From: JANNVK01 sp031414415
Lineage (GTDB): Bacteria; Acidobacteriota; Blastocatellia; Pyrinomonadales; Pyrinomonadaceae
DNA: 64,000 nt
NCBI GenBank assembly: GCA_031414415.1
Contig: JANNVK010000004.1
Span: forward strand, 9,087-73,086
Direction of reading: 5' to 3'
The notes below the pieces were generated by a model that searched no databases, was not told the origin of the DNA, and saw only the letters and a list, made by a program, of their open reading frames with translations. Shown here piece by piece: positions 15,995-24,099 of this stretch. The position numbers were made by a program, and so were the translations under genes. Positions within the stretch are counted from its first letter, which is position 1. Each line of letters opens with the position of its first letter.

Positions 15995-16816
15995 TTAATA
16001 TCCTGTAACCAAAAGTCTTCCCGCCGATTTTACACTAATTCTTTGATATTTGGCATAAGCGGCGGCGGCACGAGTTTGGATTTGTTCATTTGTTTCGCCG
16101 CGAACCCAACCTTCGAGAGCATCGTGCAAGATATATGCTTCGGGAGCCATTAAATTTGAAGTCCAAAGGATTGGAGTAGCGTTTGTTTTTTTGAGATGTT
16201 CGGCAAAATAATTGCGACTGGCACAGGCGAGCATAATTGCATCGCGTTTATCTTCGTCTTTTTTCACAATTGTTTTGTCGAGGTCAAAATCCATCAAGCC
16301 GTTATGTCCGACAAACGCAACGAGATTTGCACTTCCCAAAATCTGGAGCGTAGTATTTTCAATATTTATATTTTCGAGCTGTTCGCCCGAAGTTGCTGAA
16401 AAGAAATCGTTTATCGTTTCTTTCATCTTACTTCCACGATAAGCATCTGCTACTAAATAAACGTTTTGCGTCTTGTGTTTTAAAACAATTCGCTCCAAAA
16501 CATTCTCTTTTGGGTTAGCAATAGTTTCAATTTTTGTCCAACTCGCAGATTTTGAAAAGTAAGTTTTAACGCCATACATTGCTCCCCAATAAAGATTTTT
16601 TTTCGTGTCTTCGCCATCACCGAGAAACGCTGGAACTGGAACAATTCCTTGATTTACGTTGTCGCACAAGGCAACCATAACGTGGATGACTTTAGATTTG
16701 TTGAAGATTTTTTTGACAGATTCAGGTGTTGGAGTCACACTTGGAGAGACAATTTGAGCATTCGTGCAGCTCGTGAGTAGCAAAAAGCAGAGCAAAACTA
16801 AGATTTTGTTTGACAT
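15995..16816 (-). CDS. Lipoprotein with caspase-like (clan CD) His/Cys pattern
   Basis: 273 aa from MSNK (16816). A lipobox, LLTSC, puts the lipid-anchored cysteine at residue 17. Towards the C-terminus LVAFVGHNGLMD (His171) and AIMLACASRN (Cys198) form the His-Gly-like and Cys pair, each following a hydrophobic strand, as in clan CD proteases such as caspases and gingipains. The His is followed by Asn-Gly rather than Gly. I infer a peptidase-like fold; activity is not established. It is first of the minus-strand operon. Confidence 0.5.
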   Translation of the reverse strand: MSNKILVLLCFLLLTSCTNAQIVSPSVTPTPESVKKIFNKSKVIHVMVALCDNVNQGIVPVPAFLGDGEDTKKNLYWGAMYGVKTYFSKSASWTKIETIANPKENVLERIVLKHKTQNVYLVADAYRGSKMKETINDFFSATSGEQLENINIENTTLQILGSANLVAFVGHNGLMDFDLDKTIVKKDEDKRDAIMLACASRNYFAEHLKKTNATPILWTSNLMAPEAYILHDALEGWVRGETNEQIQTRAAAAYAKYQRISVKSAGRLLVTGY

Positions 16817-16872
16817 AAAATACTTCCTTTTCAAACCTTTGGTTTTGATTATATCAGTAATTTAAAATATCG

Positions 16873-17358
16873 ATGAACGAAAAAACTATCCAAATTTTTA
16901 GCATATTGCTGACAACAATTTTTAGCGTTTTAATTCTCTGGCTTTATCTTGCAGAACCAAAAACATTTGCTGAAGTTGCGACAAAAAGTGCCGTTACTGT
17001 TGGAACTTACGAAATTGACAAAGCCAAATTTGATGAAGGTTTAAAACTCTTTCGTGCAGAAAATTTCATTGCTTCACGCGATTTGTTTGTTCGGGCTGAT
17101 TCCGAAAAGCGTGATTCAAAAACGCAATTTTACATTTCGTATTCGTTTTATAGACAAGGTTTTGGCAAGGTTTACAGCGATGATAATTTGTATAAATTAG
17201 GTTTAGAAAATCTAAAATTCGTCGATTTAAACTATAAATCAGACGACGCTGACCTTAAACTCCAAACTCCTTCCGATCTCAAAAATGAATTTCAACAAGG
17301 AATAGAAAAAACTATTGATGACATTAATCCATTAAAGGTTTTGCGAGAAAGAAAGTGA
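16873..17358 (+). CDS. Membrane-anchored protein, TPR-like, 161 aa
   Basis: One N-terminal hydrophobic segment (IQIFSILLTTIFSVLILWLYL) acts as an anchor. The rest is helical and has a repeat-like pattern of paired helices (FDEGLKLFRAENFIASRDLF, then QFYISYSFYRQGF), suggestive of a single TPR or related unit. It is divergent from the caspase-like lipoprotein gene and precedes the receptor gene by about 170 bases. The function is unknown. Confidence 0.6.
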   Translation: MNEKTIQIFSILLTTIFSVLILWLYLAEPKTFAEVATKSAVTVGTYEIDKAKFDEGLKLFRAENFIASRDLFVRADSEKRDSKTQFYISYSFYRQGFGKVYSDDNLYKLGLENLKFVDLNYKSDDADLKLQTPSDLKNEFQQGIEKTIDDINPLKVLRERK

Positions 17359-17530
17359 AAAAGTTAACATCTTTAAAGTTGTTGAGTGAGTTACTTTTAT
17401 GTTAATTTTATCATTACAAAACTTTACAAAACGCGTTTCTGTAATCTAATTTTTTGTAAATTAAATAAACAAATATAAATTTAAAAAACACTTCGTTAAC
17501 CCTAAAAAGGTCAAGGATTTAGGAGATTTT

Positions 17531-20401
17531 ATGAGAATATCACAACGAGTTTTTGCGAACTTCGTTATAATTTTATCCCTTGCGATTGGCGTATTTGCAC
17601 AATCGCAGTCAACGACAGGTTTAATTCAAGGAACAATTGCCGACCAAAACAGTGCAGTTGTTGCTGGTGCTTCGGTTAATATTAAAAACACTGATACCGG
17701 TTTTGAACGAACTGTCACAACAAATTCAGACGGTTTCTTTTCCGCACCGCTTTTGCCACTCGGAAAATATAAAGTTACCGCTTCTGCCAAAGGCTTTTCA
17801 AATTCAATTTTTGAAAGCAATTTAAGTGTTGGGCAAACACTAAATATCAAAATTGATTTAAAAGTTGGCGGTTCGTCGGAAAACGTGACGGTTACTGCCG
17901 ATTCGCAACCTGTCGAAACTGCACGGACTGAGCTCAACACGCTTGTTAATCAAAAATCGGTCGAAAATTTACCGATTGGTCGTCGCGATTTTACGCAATT
18001 TGTAAAACTTACACCTGGTGTTTCGATCGTTCAAGGTCCAGATGGAGATGAAATCACAATCAATGGTCAAAAAGGAATTCAAAACAATTTCTCGATTGAC
18101 GGTGCAGACGCGAATAATCCATTTTTTGGCGAACAACGCGGCGGACAACGTCCGGCTTTTACAATCAGTTTAGAATCAATCAAAGAATTTCAAGTAATTC
18201 CGGTTGGTGCATCAGCTGAATTTGGAAGAAGTTCGGGTGGATTTATCAATGCGGTAACGAAATCTGGAACCAACGAATTTGGCGGTTCGGCTTTCGGATA
18301 TTTCCGGAACAAAGGGCTTTCGAGTCAGAATCCGGACGCAGTTGCCGCCAGACTACCGATTGATGCTTTTCGCAATTATCAATTTGGCGGGAATGTTGGC
18401 GGTCCAATCAAGAAAGATAAAGCATTTTTCTTTGTTGCATATGAAAGAAACGATGGCACAAGCAGCAAGCCAAATTCAATCGATTCAAGGCTTGTAACTC
18501 TTTTCGCAACGCGATTTGGTTCACCTAACGAGCAAGGAATTATCAAACGAACCAACGTTGCAGATGTTTTGCTAGGTAAATTAGATGTTCAAATTAACCA
18601 AAATAATCTTCTGACAGTTCGTCATAATTTCAGCCGTGCCGAGCAAGTTAATGGCACATTTGATGTTCCAACTTGGGGAACAAGTGCAAACGGTCGTGAA
18701 ACAAGCAAATCAAATTCGTTTATTACACAACTCGTTTCTAATGTTTCGTCTAATTTGTTAAACGAATTTCGCTTCCAATTTGCAAAAGAAGAACGTCCGC
18801 GTTTTTATGACGGACCAGATCTTCCAGACACAACAATCGGAACATTTGACGGAACACTTTCATATCGTTTCGGTCGTCCATTCTTTTTGCCGGTTCCTTC
18901 GCAAGATAAACGTTTACAATTTACTGATAATTTCACGGTTATTGCCGGAAACCATACAGTAAAATTTGGTGCTGACATTAATCGTGTCAACATTTCGCAA
19001 ACATTTATCGGTTTCGCACGCGGTCGTTATATCTTCGCCGGACCAACAATCAACGATGCGATTACTGGATTTACAAACTATATCAATGGCACAAGTGCAG
19101 CGGGGTTGGCACTTTATTTGCAGTTTGCACCAATTGGCGGCAGATCGGTTCAAGAAGCCGGAACGCAAGAATTTAACGTTTTTGAGCCGGGAATTTATGT
19201 TCAAGATAATTGGAATATTAAGCCAAATTTGACGTTAAATTTAGGTATGCGTTGGGAAGGTCAATATCAACCTGATCCAATTAATGCTCCAACAGCAACA
19301 CGTTACGGACAATTTTTAAACGATCCGAGATTTCCTTCAAATGGAACGATTCCAGATTTTAAAGATGGATGGCAACCGCGTGTCGGACTTTCTTGGTCGC
19401 CAGGAAGTGATGGCAAAACTGCAATTCGTCTTGGTGCCGGAATGTATTTTGCGAGAATTCCGGGTTTAGTAGTTGCCGGACCACGAAACACAGATGGAGC
19501 AATTGCTGGAAACATTTTTCAAGCAAGTTTTCTTTGCACAGGTCCAGGACTTGGCGGTTGTCCGGCTTTCCCGAGAATTGTTCCAACAGCAGGATTTACA
19601 CCATTTAATCCAGGAATTGCAACGTTTGCGAAAGACTTTAAAAATCCGCGAACAATTCAATATAGTGCCAGCATTGAGCGTCAGTTAGCGAAAGATACAA
19701 ATCTTTTGGTGGCTTACAATTATGCAAAATCAACTCGTTTGACAGTATTTGTTAATCGTGGCGATGGCAGACTTTATGCTGGTGGTGTCTCGCCATTCGA
19801 ACGTGCAAACGGTTCGGGAGTAGGCGAAATTCGTTCGACCGAAAGTTCGGGCAGATCTTTGTATCAAGGTTTAACTTTAACTGTAAACAAACGTCTTTCA
19901 AATCGTTTCCAGTTACAAGCAAACTATGCTTTGGCATCCGACAGATCGACTGACGACAACGAACGCGATCCGTTCAGCTTCCGATATGTTGACCCGAGAA
20001 ATCTCACACCAGAATACGGATATTCCGATCGTGACCAACGTCATCGTTTCAATGCGTTTGCGACATTCGTTTTGCCTTATGACATTTCGTTTTCGCCAAT
20101 TATTCAAATTCGTTCGGCTCAGCCACAATCTGTTGCTAACCGCGGAACGTTTCCAAATATTGTTCAAAGAAACACACTTCGTTTAAAAAATGAATTCTAC
20201 ACGTTGGATATTCGTGCCTCGAAATCATTTAAAATTACGGAAAAAGTAGCGATTGAAGGAATATTTGAAGCATTCAATTTGTTTAATAGTCGCAACCAAC
20301 GAAGCCTTTCACGTCCACTGACATTTAACTTTGACGGAACAGTTTCAGCCGGATTTGGTGATCCAAGACAAGCACAACTTGGATTGCGTCTCAAATTTTA
20401 G
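17531..20401 (+). CDS. Oar-like TonB-dependent receptor
   Basis: 956 aa. The order is signal peptide (residues about 1-23, ending FAQSQ), a carboxypeptidase-regulatory-like domain (TTGLIQGTIADQNSAV to VTVTAD), a plug with LKLTPGVS-like and FSIDGADANNPFFG motifs, then a beta-barrel ending LGLRLKF, with the C-terminal Phe usual for outer-membrane proteins. AGGAG precedes the ATG at good spacing. Such receptors import large or scarce substrates across the outer membrane with TonB energy. There is no TonB or ExbBD next to it; the nearest TonB-like gene is at 15 kb on the other strand. Confidence 0.9.
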   Translation: MRISQRVFANFVIILSLAIGVFAQSQSTTGLIQGTIADQNSAVVAGASVNIKNTDTGFERTVTTNSDGFFSAPLLPLGKYKVTASAKGFSNSIFESNLSVGQTLNIKIDLKVGGSSENVTVTADSQPVETARTELNTLVNQKSVENLPIGRRDFTQFVKLTPGVSIVQGPDGDEITINGQKGIQNNFSIDGADANNPFFGEQRGGQRPAFTISLESIKEFQVIPVGASAEFGRSSGGFINAVTKSGTNEFGGSAFGYFRNKGLSSQNPDAVAARLPIDAFRNYQFGGNVGGPIKKDKAFFFVAYERNDGTSSKPNSIDSRLVTLFATRFGSPNEQGIIKRTNVADVLLGKLDVQINQNNLLTVRHNFSRAEQVNGTFDVPTWGTSANGRETSKSNSFITQLVSNVSSNLLNEFRFQFAKEERPRFYDGPDLPDTTIGTFDGTLSYRFGRPFFLPVPSQDKRLQFTDNFTVIAGNHTVKFGADINRVNISQTFIGFARGRYIFAGPTINDAITGFTNYINGTSAAGLALYLQFAPIGGRSVQEAGTQEFNVFEPGIYVQDNWNIKPNLTLNLGMRWEGQYQPDPINAPTATRYGQFLNDPRFPSNGTIPDFKDGWQPRVGLSWSPGSDGKTAIRLGAGMYFARIPGLVVAGPRNTDGAIAGNIFQASFLCTGPGLGGCPAFPRIVPTAGFTPFNPGIATFAKDFKNPRTIQYSASIERQLAKDTNLLVAYNYAKSTRLTVFVNRGDGRLYAGGVSPFERANGSGVGEIRSTESSGRSLYQGLTLTVNKRLSNRFQLQANYALASDRSTDDNERDPFSFRYVDPRNLTPEYGYSDRDQRHRFNAFATFVLPYDISFSPIIQIRSAQPQSVANRGTFPNIVQRNTLRLKNEFYTLDIRASKSFKITEKVAIEGIFEAFNLFNSRNQRSLSRPLTFNFDGTVSAGFGDPRQAQLGLRLKF

Positions 20402-20421
20402 TCTGAACTTGGTAAAAACTA

Positions 20422-20466
20422 AAAAAGAACACAAGGCTTCAAAACTTTGTGTTCTTTTTGTTTTTG
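20422..20466 (+). terminator. Rho-independent terminator of the receptor gene
   Basis: AAAAAGAACACAA, a short loop, then TTTGTGTTCTTTTTGTTTTTG: a strong stem with a T-run, 21 bases after the stop codon. Confidence 0.9.
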
Positions 20467-20481
20467 TGGTTTATTTTGGTT

Positions 20482-21147
20482 GTGAATAATAATCGTCTAA
20501 TTTTTCAGTTGATTGTTTTACCAATACTTTTTTTGAGTGTTGCATTACTTGGCGGATTGCGTTTAAGTGTTGAGAGCAATGCGTTTATCTTCTTAAAACC
20601 ACAACTTGTTTGTCTAATTTTGGCAAGTTTGCTAATAATTTCTCTGCTTCGGACAAAAATTGTTGAACTTCAACAATTTATTTCTGAAGATTTTTCACTG
20701 CTAAAAAATATTGCGAATGGTTTGGTTTTATTGACTTTATTCGCAGCTTCTGTCCAAATTTTTAACTCACTTCTGCCCGAAAAAGGTCTCGCATTTTGGA
20801 TTGTTTCGTTTTGTTTTTTCTGGACACTTTGGACAAATTTGTTTGCGGATTTTACAAAGCAAAGATTGTTGCAAAGTTTAGGAAGTTTGTTTGGATTAGC
20901 TTTTGTTGTGAAGTATCTGGTCTTACAAAATCTGGCTTCAAACTCAGAAACTTGGACTCAGAAACTCTTTGAAACGCTCGCAAAAGAGGCGACTTTTGGT
21001 TTGTTGGACATAACAAAATTTTCCACCTCAACCGGTTTTTTGCAATTTTTTGCACTCGCGATTTACATTATCGGCATATTTTCACTTTCATCAAACAACA
21101 AATCAGCTGGCGATTCGGCAATAAATTCTTCAGATAAAACCTCATAG
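20482..21147 (+). CDS. Membrane protein, 221 aa
   Basis: About six hydrophobic segments; there is no family I recognise. I start it at GTG 20482 (VNNNRLIFQ) because earlier in-frame starts fall inside the terminator of the receptor gene. The last 85 bases overlap the C-terminal coding part of the S4-domain gene on the other strand. The final residues (SNNKSAGDSAINSSDKTS) are soluble and probably cytoplasmic or periplasmic. Confidence 0.6.
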   Translation: MNNNRLIFQLIVLPILFLSVALLGGLRLSVESNAFIFLKPQLVCLILASLLIISLLRTKIVELQQFISEDFSLLKNIANGLVLLTLFAASVQIFNSLLPEKGLAFWIVSFCFFWTLWTNLFADFTKQRLLQSLGSLFGLAFVVKYLVLQNLASNSETWTQKLFETLAKEATFGLLDITKFSTSTGFLQFFALAIYIIGIFSLSSNNKSAGDSAINSSDKTS

Positions 21148-21377
21148 AGATTTGCTGCATCAAGCGTAGAAACTTGTTTTTTCAGAGGTATTTCAACAAC
21201 TCGAAATGTCGTTACTTTATTTCGCCGCCGAAGCTCAATTTCGTCATTTGCCTTGAGTGTTCTCGATGATCTTGCCATCACACCGTTTACTTTGACATAA
21301 CCAGCGTTGCAGAGTTCTTGGGCAATTGTGCGACGAATAATTAACCTGCTTGATTTTAAGAATAGATCTAAACGCAT
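21063..21377 (-). CDS. S4-domain RNA-binding protein
   Basis: 104 aa from MRLDLFLK (21377); a longer frame would start in low-complexity repeat. RLDLFLKSSRLIIRRT is the start of an S4 domain and GYVKVNG...RTLKANDEIEL completes it, as in RqcP/Hsp15-type proteins, which bind the 50S subunit or tRNA in ribosome rescue. The C-terminal 40 residues are extra. The 3' end overlaps the opposite-strand membrane protein gene by 85 bases. Confidence 0.85.
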   Translation of the reverse strand: MRLDLFLKSSRLIIRRTIAQELCNAGYVKVNGVMARSSRTLKANDEIELRRRNKVTTFRVVEIPLKKQVSTLDAANLYEVLSEEFIAESPADLLFDESENMPIM

Positions 21378-21431
21378 TGGATTAGTGAAAAGTGAAAAGT
21401 GAAAAGTGATTAGTAAAAAGGTGAAAAGGTG

Positions 21432-21474
21432 AAAAAAGAAAAAGCGAAATGGATTTATTTTTACCATTCCGCTT
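21432..21474 (-). terminator. Rho-independent terminator of the PPIase gene
   Basis: On the minus strand GAAGCGGAATGG, a loop, then CCATTTCGCTT followed by a T-rich tract (TTTCTTTTTTC), 20 bases past the PPIase stop. Confidence 0.8.
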
Positions 21475-21493
21475 CAAAAAAACTTTTAGTTTT

Positions 21494-22555
21494 TCACTTT
21501 TCACTCTTCACTTTCTTCTCACTCGTTCTTTCTTCTTCAAACAAAATCGGATTGACAATTGCTCTGTAACCTTCAGAAATTTTGATATACGCTTCTTTGC
21601 GAAGTTCGACCATAAATTTCTTGGTTTCAGCCGGAGCTCTTTCAAAAGCAATTGTGCGGCGAACTAAATCTTCATCAAAAACACCTTCAGCACTTGGAGC
21701 AAGTCTTTCGTCAACTCTCAAAATCATTAAGCCTTCTTCAATTTCTATTGGGTCAGTAACGCCATCTTGCTTAACACCACGCAACGGATTTGCAATCTTT
21801 TCGTTCAATTCTTTGACATCAAAACTACCAACAACACCTTTTGAAGTTTTAACATCTGGGCGTTCTGAATTTTCTAAAACAAGTTTTTTAAAATCTGCAC
21901 CGCCGCGAATGGCAGCAACTAATTTTCGGGCTTTTTCACGAACATCAGATTCAACTTTTCCGGCAAAACTCAAAAAGATTTCAGAAAGCGTTAAAGTTTC
22001 AGGTTTAATAAACTTTGCTTTGTTTGCCGCAAAATAATCTTTTATTTCTTTGCCGCTCAAAGCCTGGTAAATTTTGCTCGTAACTTCTCTTTGAATAACA
22101 TTTCCTTTGACAAAATCACGTCGCCACATAGCTCTGATGTCGTCAGGATTTACTCCTTGAGCAACCATTACTTCATAAAGTTTTTCGAGATTTTTAATGC
22201 CTTGCTCTTTCATAATTCCAGCAAAACGTTGGTTTATTTGTCCGTCAACATCGTCAACGCCAATTTCTTTGCCTTTTTGAATCATCAATTCTTCGTTAAT
22301 CAAATTAGCGATAATTTCGCCTTGTTTGCTTTGAACTTCAGCTTTCACAACAGCTTCAGGCTTTTTAGATTCGGCAACGATTGCATCAGTCATATCTTTC
22401 ATTTGCCGTTTAATACGCGAAAGTGTAATCACACCATCATTCACCTGTGCGATGACTTCATCGACAACAATTGGTTCGTTTTCTTGTGCAAATGTTGAAA
22501 AATTTGAAAAAAGTGTCAGTGCAATTAAAAGAATAGCGGAGTTTATAAACCTCAT
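21494..22555 (-). CDS. SurA-like peptidyl-prolyl isomerase/chaperone
   Basis: 353 aa from MRFINSAILL (22555); signal peptide about residues 1-23 (ends FSTFAQ). The layout is a SurA N-terminal chaperone region (VIAQVNDGVITLSRI, then LINEELMIQKGKEIGV), followed by a parvulin domain (LTLSEIFLSFAG to MILRVDERLAP). SurA-type proteins carry outer-membrane proteins across the periplasm, which fits the nearby TonB-dependent receptor. It is followed by a terminator, so it is probably monocistronic. Confidence 0.85.
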   Translation of the reverse strand: MRFINSAILLIALTLFSNFSTFAQENEPIVVDEVIAQVNDGVITLSRIKRQMKDMTDAIVAESKKPEAVVKAEVQSKQGEIIANLINEELMIQKGKEIGVDDVDGQINQRFAGIMKEQGIKNLEKLYEVMVAQGVNPDDIRAMWRRDFVKGNVIQREVTSKIYQALSGKEIKDYFAANKAKFIKPETLTLSEIFLSFAGKVESDVREKARKLVAAIRGGADFKKLVLENSERPDVKTSKGVVGSFDVKELNEKIANPLRGVKQDGVTDPIEIEEGLMILRVDERLAPSAEGVFDEDLVRRTIAFERAPAETKKFMVELRKEAYIKISEGYRAIVNPILFEEERTSEKKVKSEK

Positions 22556-22739
22556 TTTTACCGTTTCCTGTTTTATTTTTAATATTTTTAAACTAAACAT
22601 CTTCGAAATTCTATCTTTCTATTAAATGTTTTGCAATTTGATGCTTCAAAAAGGGAATAAGTTTCTTGGAGAAAACCTTTTATTAATAGTTTATTTTAAC
22701 TGGCATTCGCCAAACTCTTTATTATCCCTGTAATTAACA

Positions 22740-23405
22740 ATGAATAAAAAATGTCCAAATTGTAGTTTATTAAATTTTTTGGCAGCCGAAATTTGTGTTC
22801 GTTGCGGTTTAGATTTGGTGAATATTGAAGTTACTAATTTGCCAAAACCTCAAGTAAACACAGGTGTTCCGACAGTTTTGCGGCGTGCCGTAATTTGTTT
22901 CTTAACAGCAGTTTTTGTTTTATTTGGCTTTTATCTTTCTCTTATTGGTTCTGCTAATAGACTAGCTTATGAAGAAAAAAAGACAGTTGAGAGAGCAATA
23001 AAAATAATTGAAGAAAAAGGATTTAGCAAAGAAGCCTTTTTTCTAAATTACTTGACGGCTTTTCGTCGCGATGATAACTGGCTCAATGCTTCGGTTGAAA
23101 AAGATACAGCTTATGCCGCAACAAATTTTCCGTTCGAAATAATTACAATTTATCCGGAATTTTTTACATTTACTGCTGATGACACCGAAAGAGCATCGAT
23201 TTTGCTCCATGAAGCCCAACATTTATTCGGTGCAGACGAAAATGAAGCATATTCATTTGTCTGGAAAAATCGCAATAAACTTGGTTATTCAAATGAAAAA
23301 TATAGAATGTCAGAAATTTACAATAAAGTTGGTGAGCAAACAAAGGAATATGCACCCGAAATTTTTGTCTGTCCAGACAAGGAATACCGCGATTGCACTC
23401 GTTGA
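22740..23405 (+). CDS. Zinc-ribbon membrane protein with HEAQH motif
   Basis: 221 aa. Four cysteines at about 5, 8, 19 and 22 form a zinc ribbon (CPNC ... CVRC), then one membrane segment at about residues 49-70. After it comes an extracytoplasmic or soluble part with LLHEAQHLFGADENEA, which fits the HExxH zincin motif (His157, Glu158, His161) with acidic residues following. I infer a membrane metallopeptidase-like protein; the substrate and activity are unknown. It is divergent from the PPIase gene. Confidence 0.6.
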   Translation: MNKKCPNCSLLNFLAAEICVRCGLDLVNIEVTNLPKPQVNTGVPTVLRRAVICFLTAVFVLFGFYLSLIGSANRLAYEEKKTVERAIKIIEEKGFSKEAFFLNYLTAFRRDDNWLNASVEKDTAYAATNFPFEIITIYPEFFTFTADDTERASILLHEAQHLFGADENEAYSFVWKNRNKLGYSNEKYRMSEIYNKVGEQTKEYAPEIFVCPDKEYRDCTR

Positions 23406-23846
23406 TTAAAAAGTGTTTGGATCAATTATTTCTATGTTTTGAAATCTCTTAAAATCTTTAGAATTAAACGTGAGTAGCTTTTTTATTTTATGAACATTCA
23501 TTGCAGCAACAATTCTAGTGTCGTGAACTTGTTTACCTAAAACTAAATGTTTCAAAACCAGTTTTTTCCATTCACGATAAATTGACTGACTGTCGGGCAT
23601 AACAAATAGTAAAGTTTCTAGTCGAGAAACCTCAATGTTTGTTACAGAAACATTCCAACCAAATCCATTTTTGTCGGTTGGTCGTGTCGCCACATTCCAA
23701 AATTCAATAAGGTTTTGAGGAATTAGGCAAACTCTATTTCCTTCTAAAAGTAGAGTTTTAACAGCGGTTACTGCTTGTTCGTGAGTTGGATGGTGTGGCT
23801 CAGCACTACGCAATATAATGTTAGTATCAACCAATATATCGTCCAC
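23406..23846 (-). CDS. vapC: PIN-domain toxin, VapC-like
   Basis: 146 aa starting with GTG. The PIN-domain acidic residues are visible: ILVDTNIIL at the N-terminus, LIEFWNV in the middle, VHDTRIVAAM and FNSKDFKRF near the C-terminus. VapC toxins are Mg-dependent RNases that cut tRNA or rRNA. It starts 5 bases after the stop of the antitoxin gene, the normal vapBC layout. Confidence 0.85.
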   Translation of the reverse strand: MDDILVDTNIILRSAEPHHPTHEQAVTAVKTLLLEGNRVCLIPQNLIEFWNVATRPTDKNGFGWNVSVTNIEVSRLETLLFVMPDSQSIYREWKKLVLKHLVLGKQVHDTRIVAAMNVHKIKKLLTFNSKDFKRFQNIEIIDPNTF

Positions 23847-23851
23847 AATTA

Positions 23852-24064
23852 TTAATCCTCATAAATGGTTTCGCGACTGTCGTCAACAACTATTACAGCG
23901 TTTGAGCTATGACTTTTAGCCCACTTTTCCCACGCCAGAGCTTGTTCTATTTGTCCAACATTTGTTGTTTTCTCAATCAAAGTATCAATAAATTCAAGGA
24001 CTTCTATTTGCGAAGAACTTGGCAACATTCGAATCTTATTGTTGATTGTTTCTGTTGAAATCAT
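23852..24064 (-). CDS. vapB: VapB-like antitoxin
   Basis: 70 aa from MISTETIN (24064), preceded by GAGGATAAAGTT. Helical N-terminal part with an LPSSSQIEVLEFIDTLIEK segment, as in a common antitoxin family adjacent to PIN toxins, and an acidic C-terminus. It binds and inhibits VapC by analogy with other vapBC pairs. It lies just downstream of mfd. Confidence 0.75.
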   Translation of the reverse strand: MISTETINNKIRMLPSSSQIEVLEFIDTLIEKTTNVGQIEQALAWEKWAKSHSSNAVIVVDDSRETIYED

Positions 24065-24099
24065 AACTTTATCCTCAGAAAATATTAACACATTTGAAC

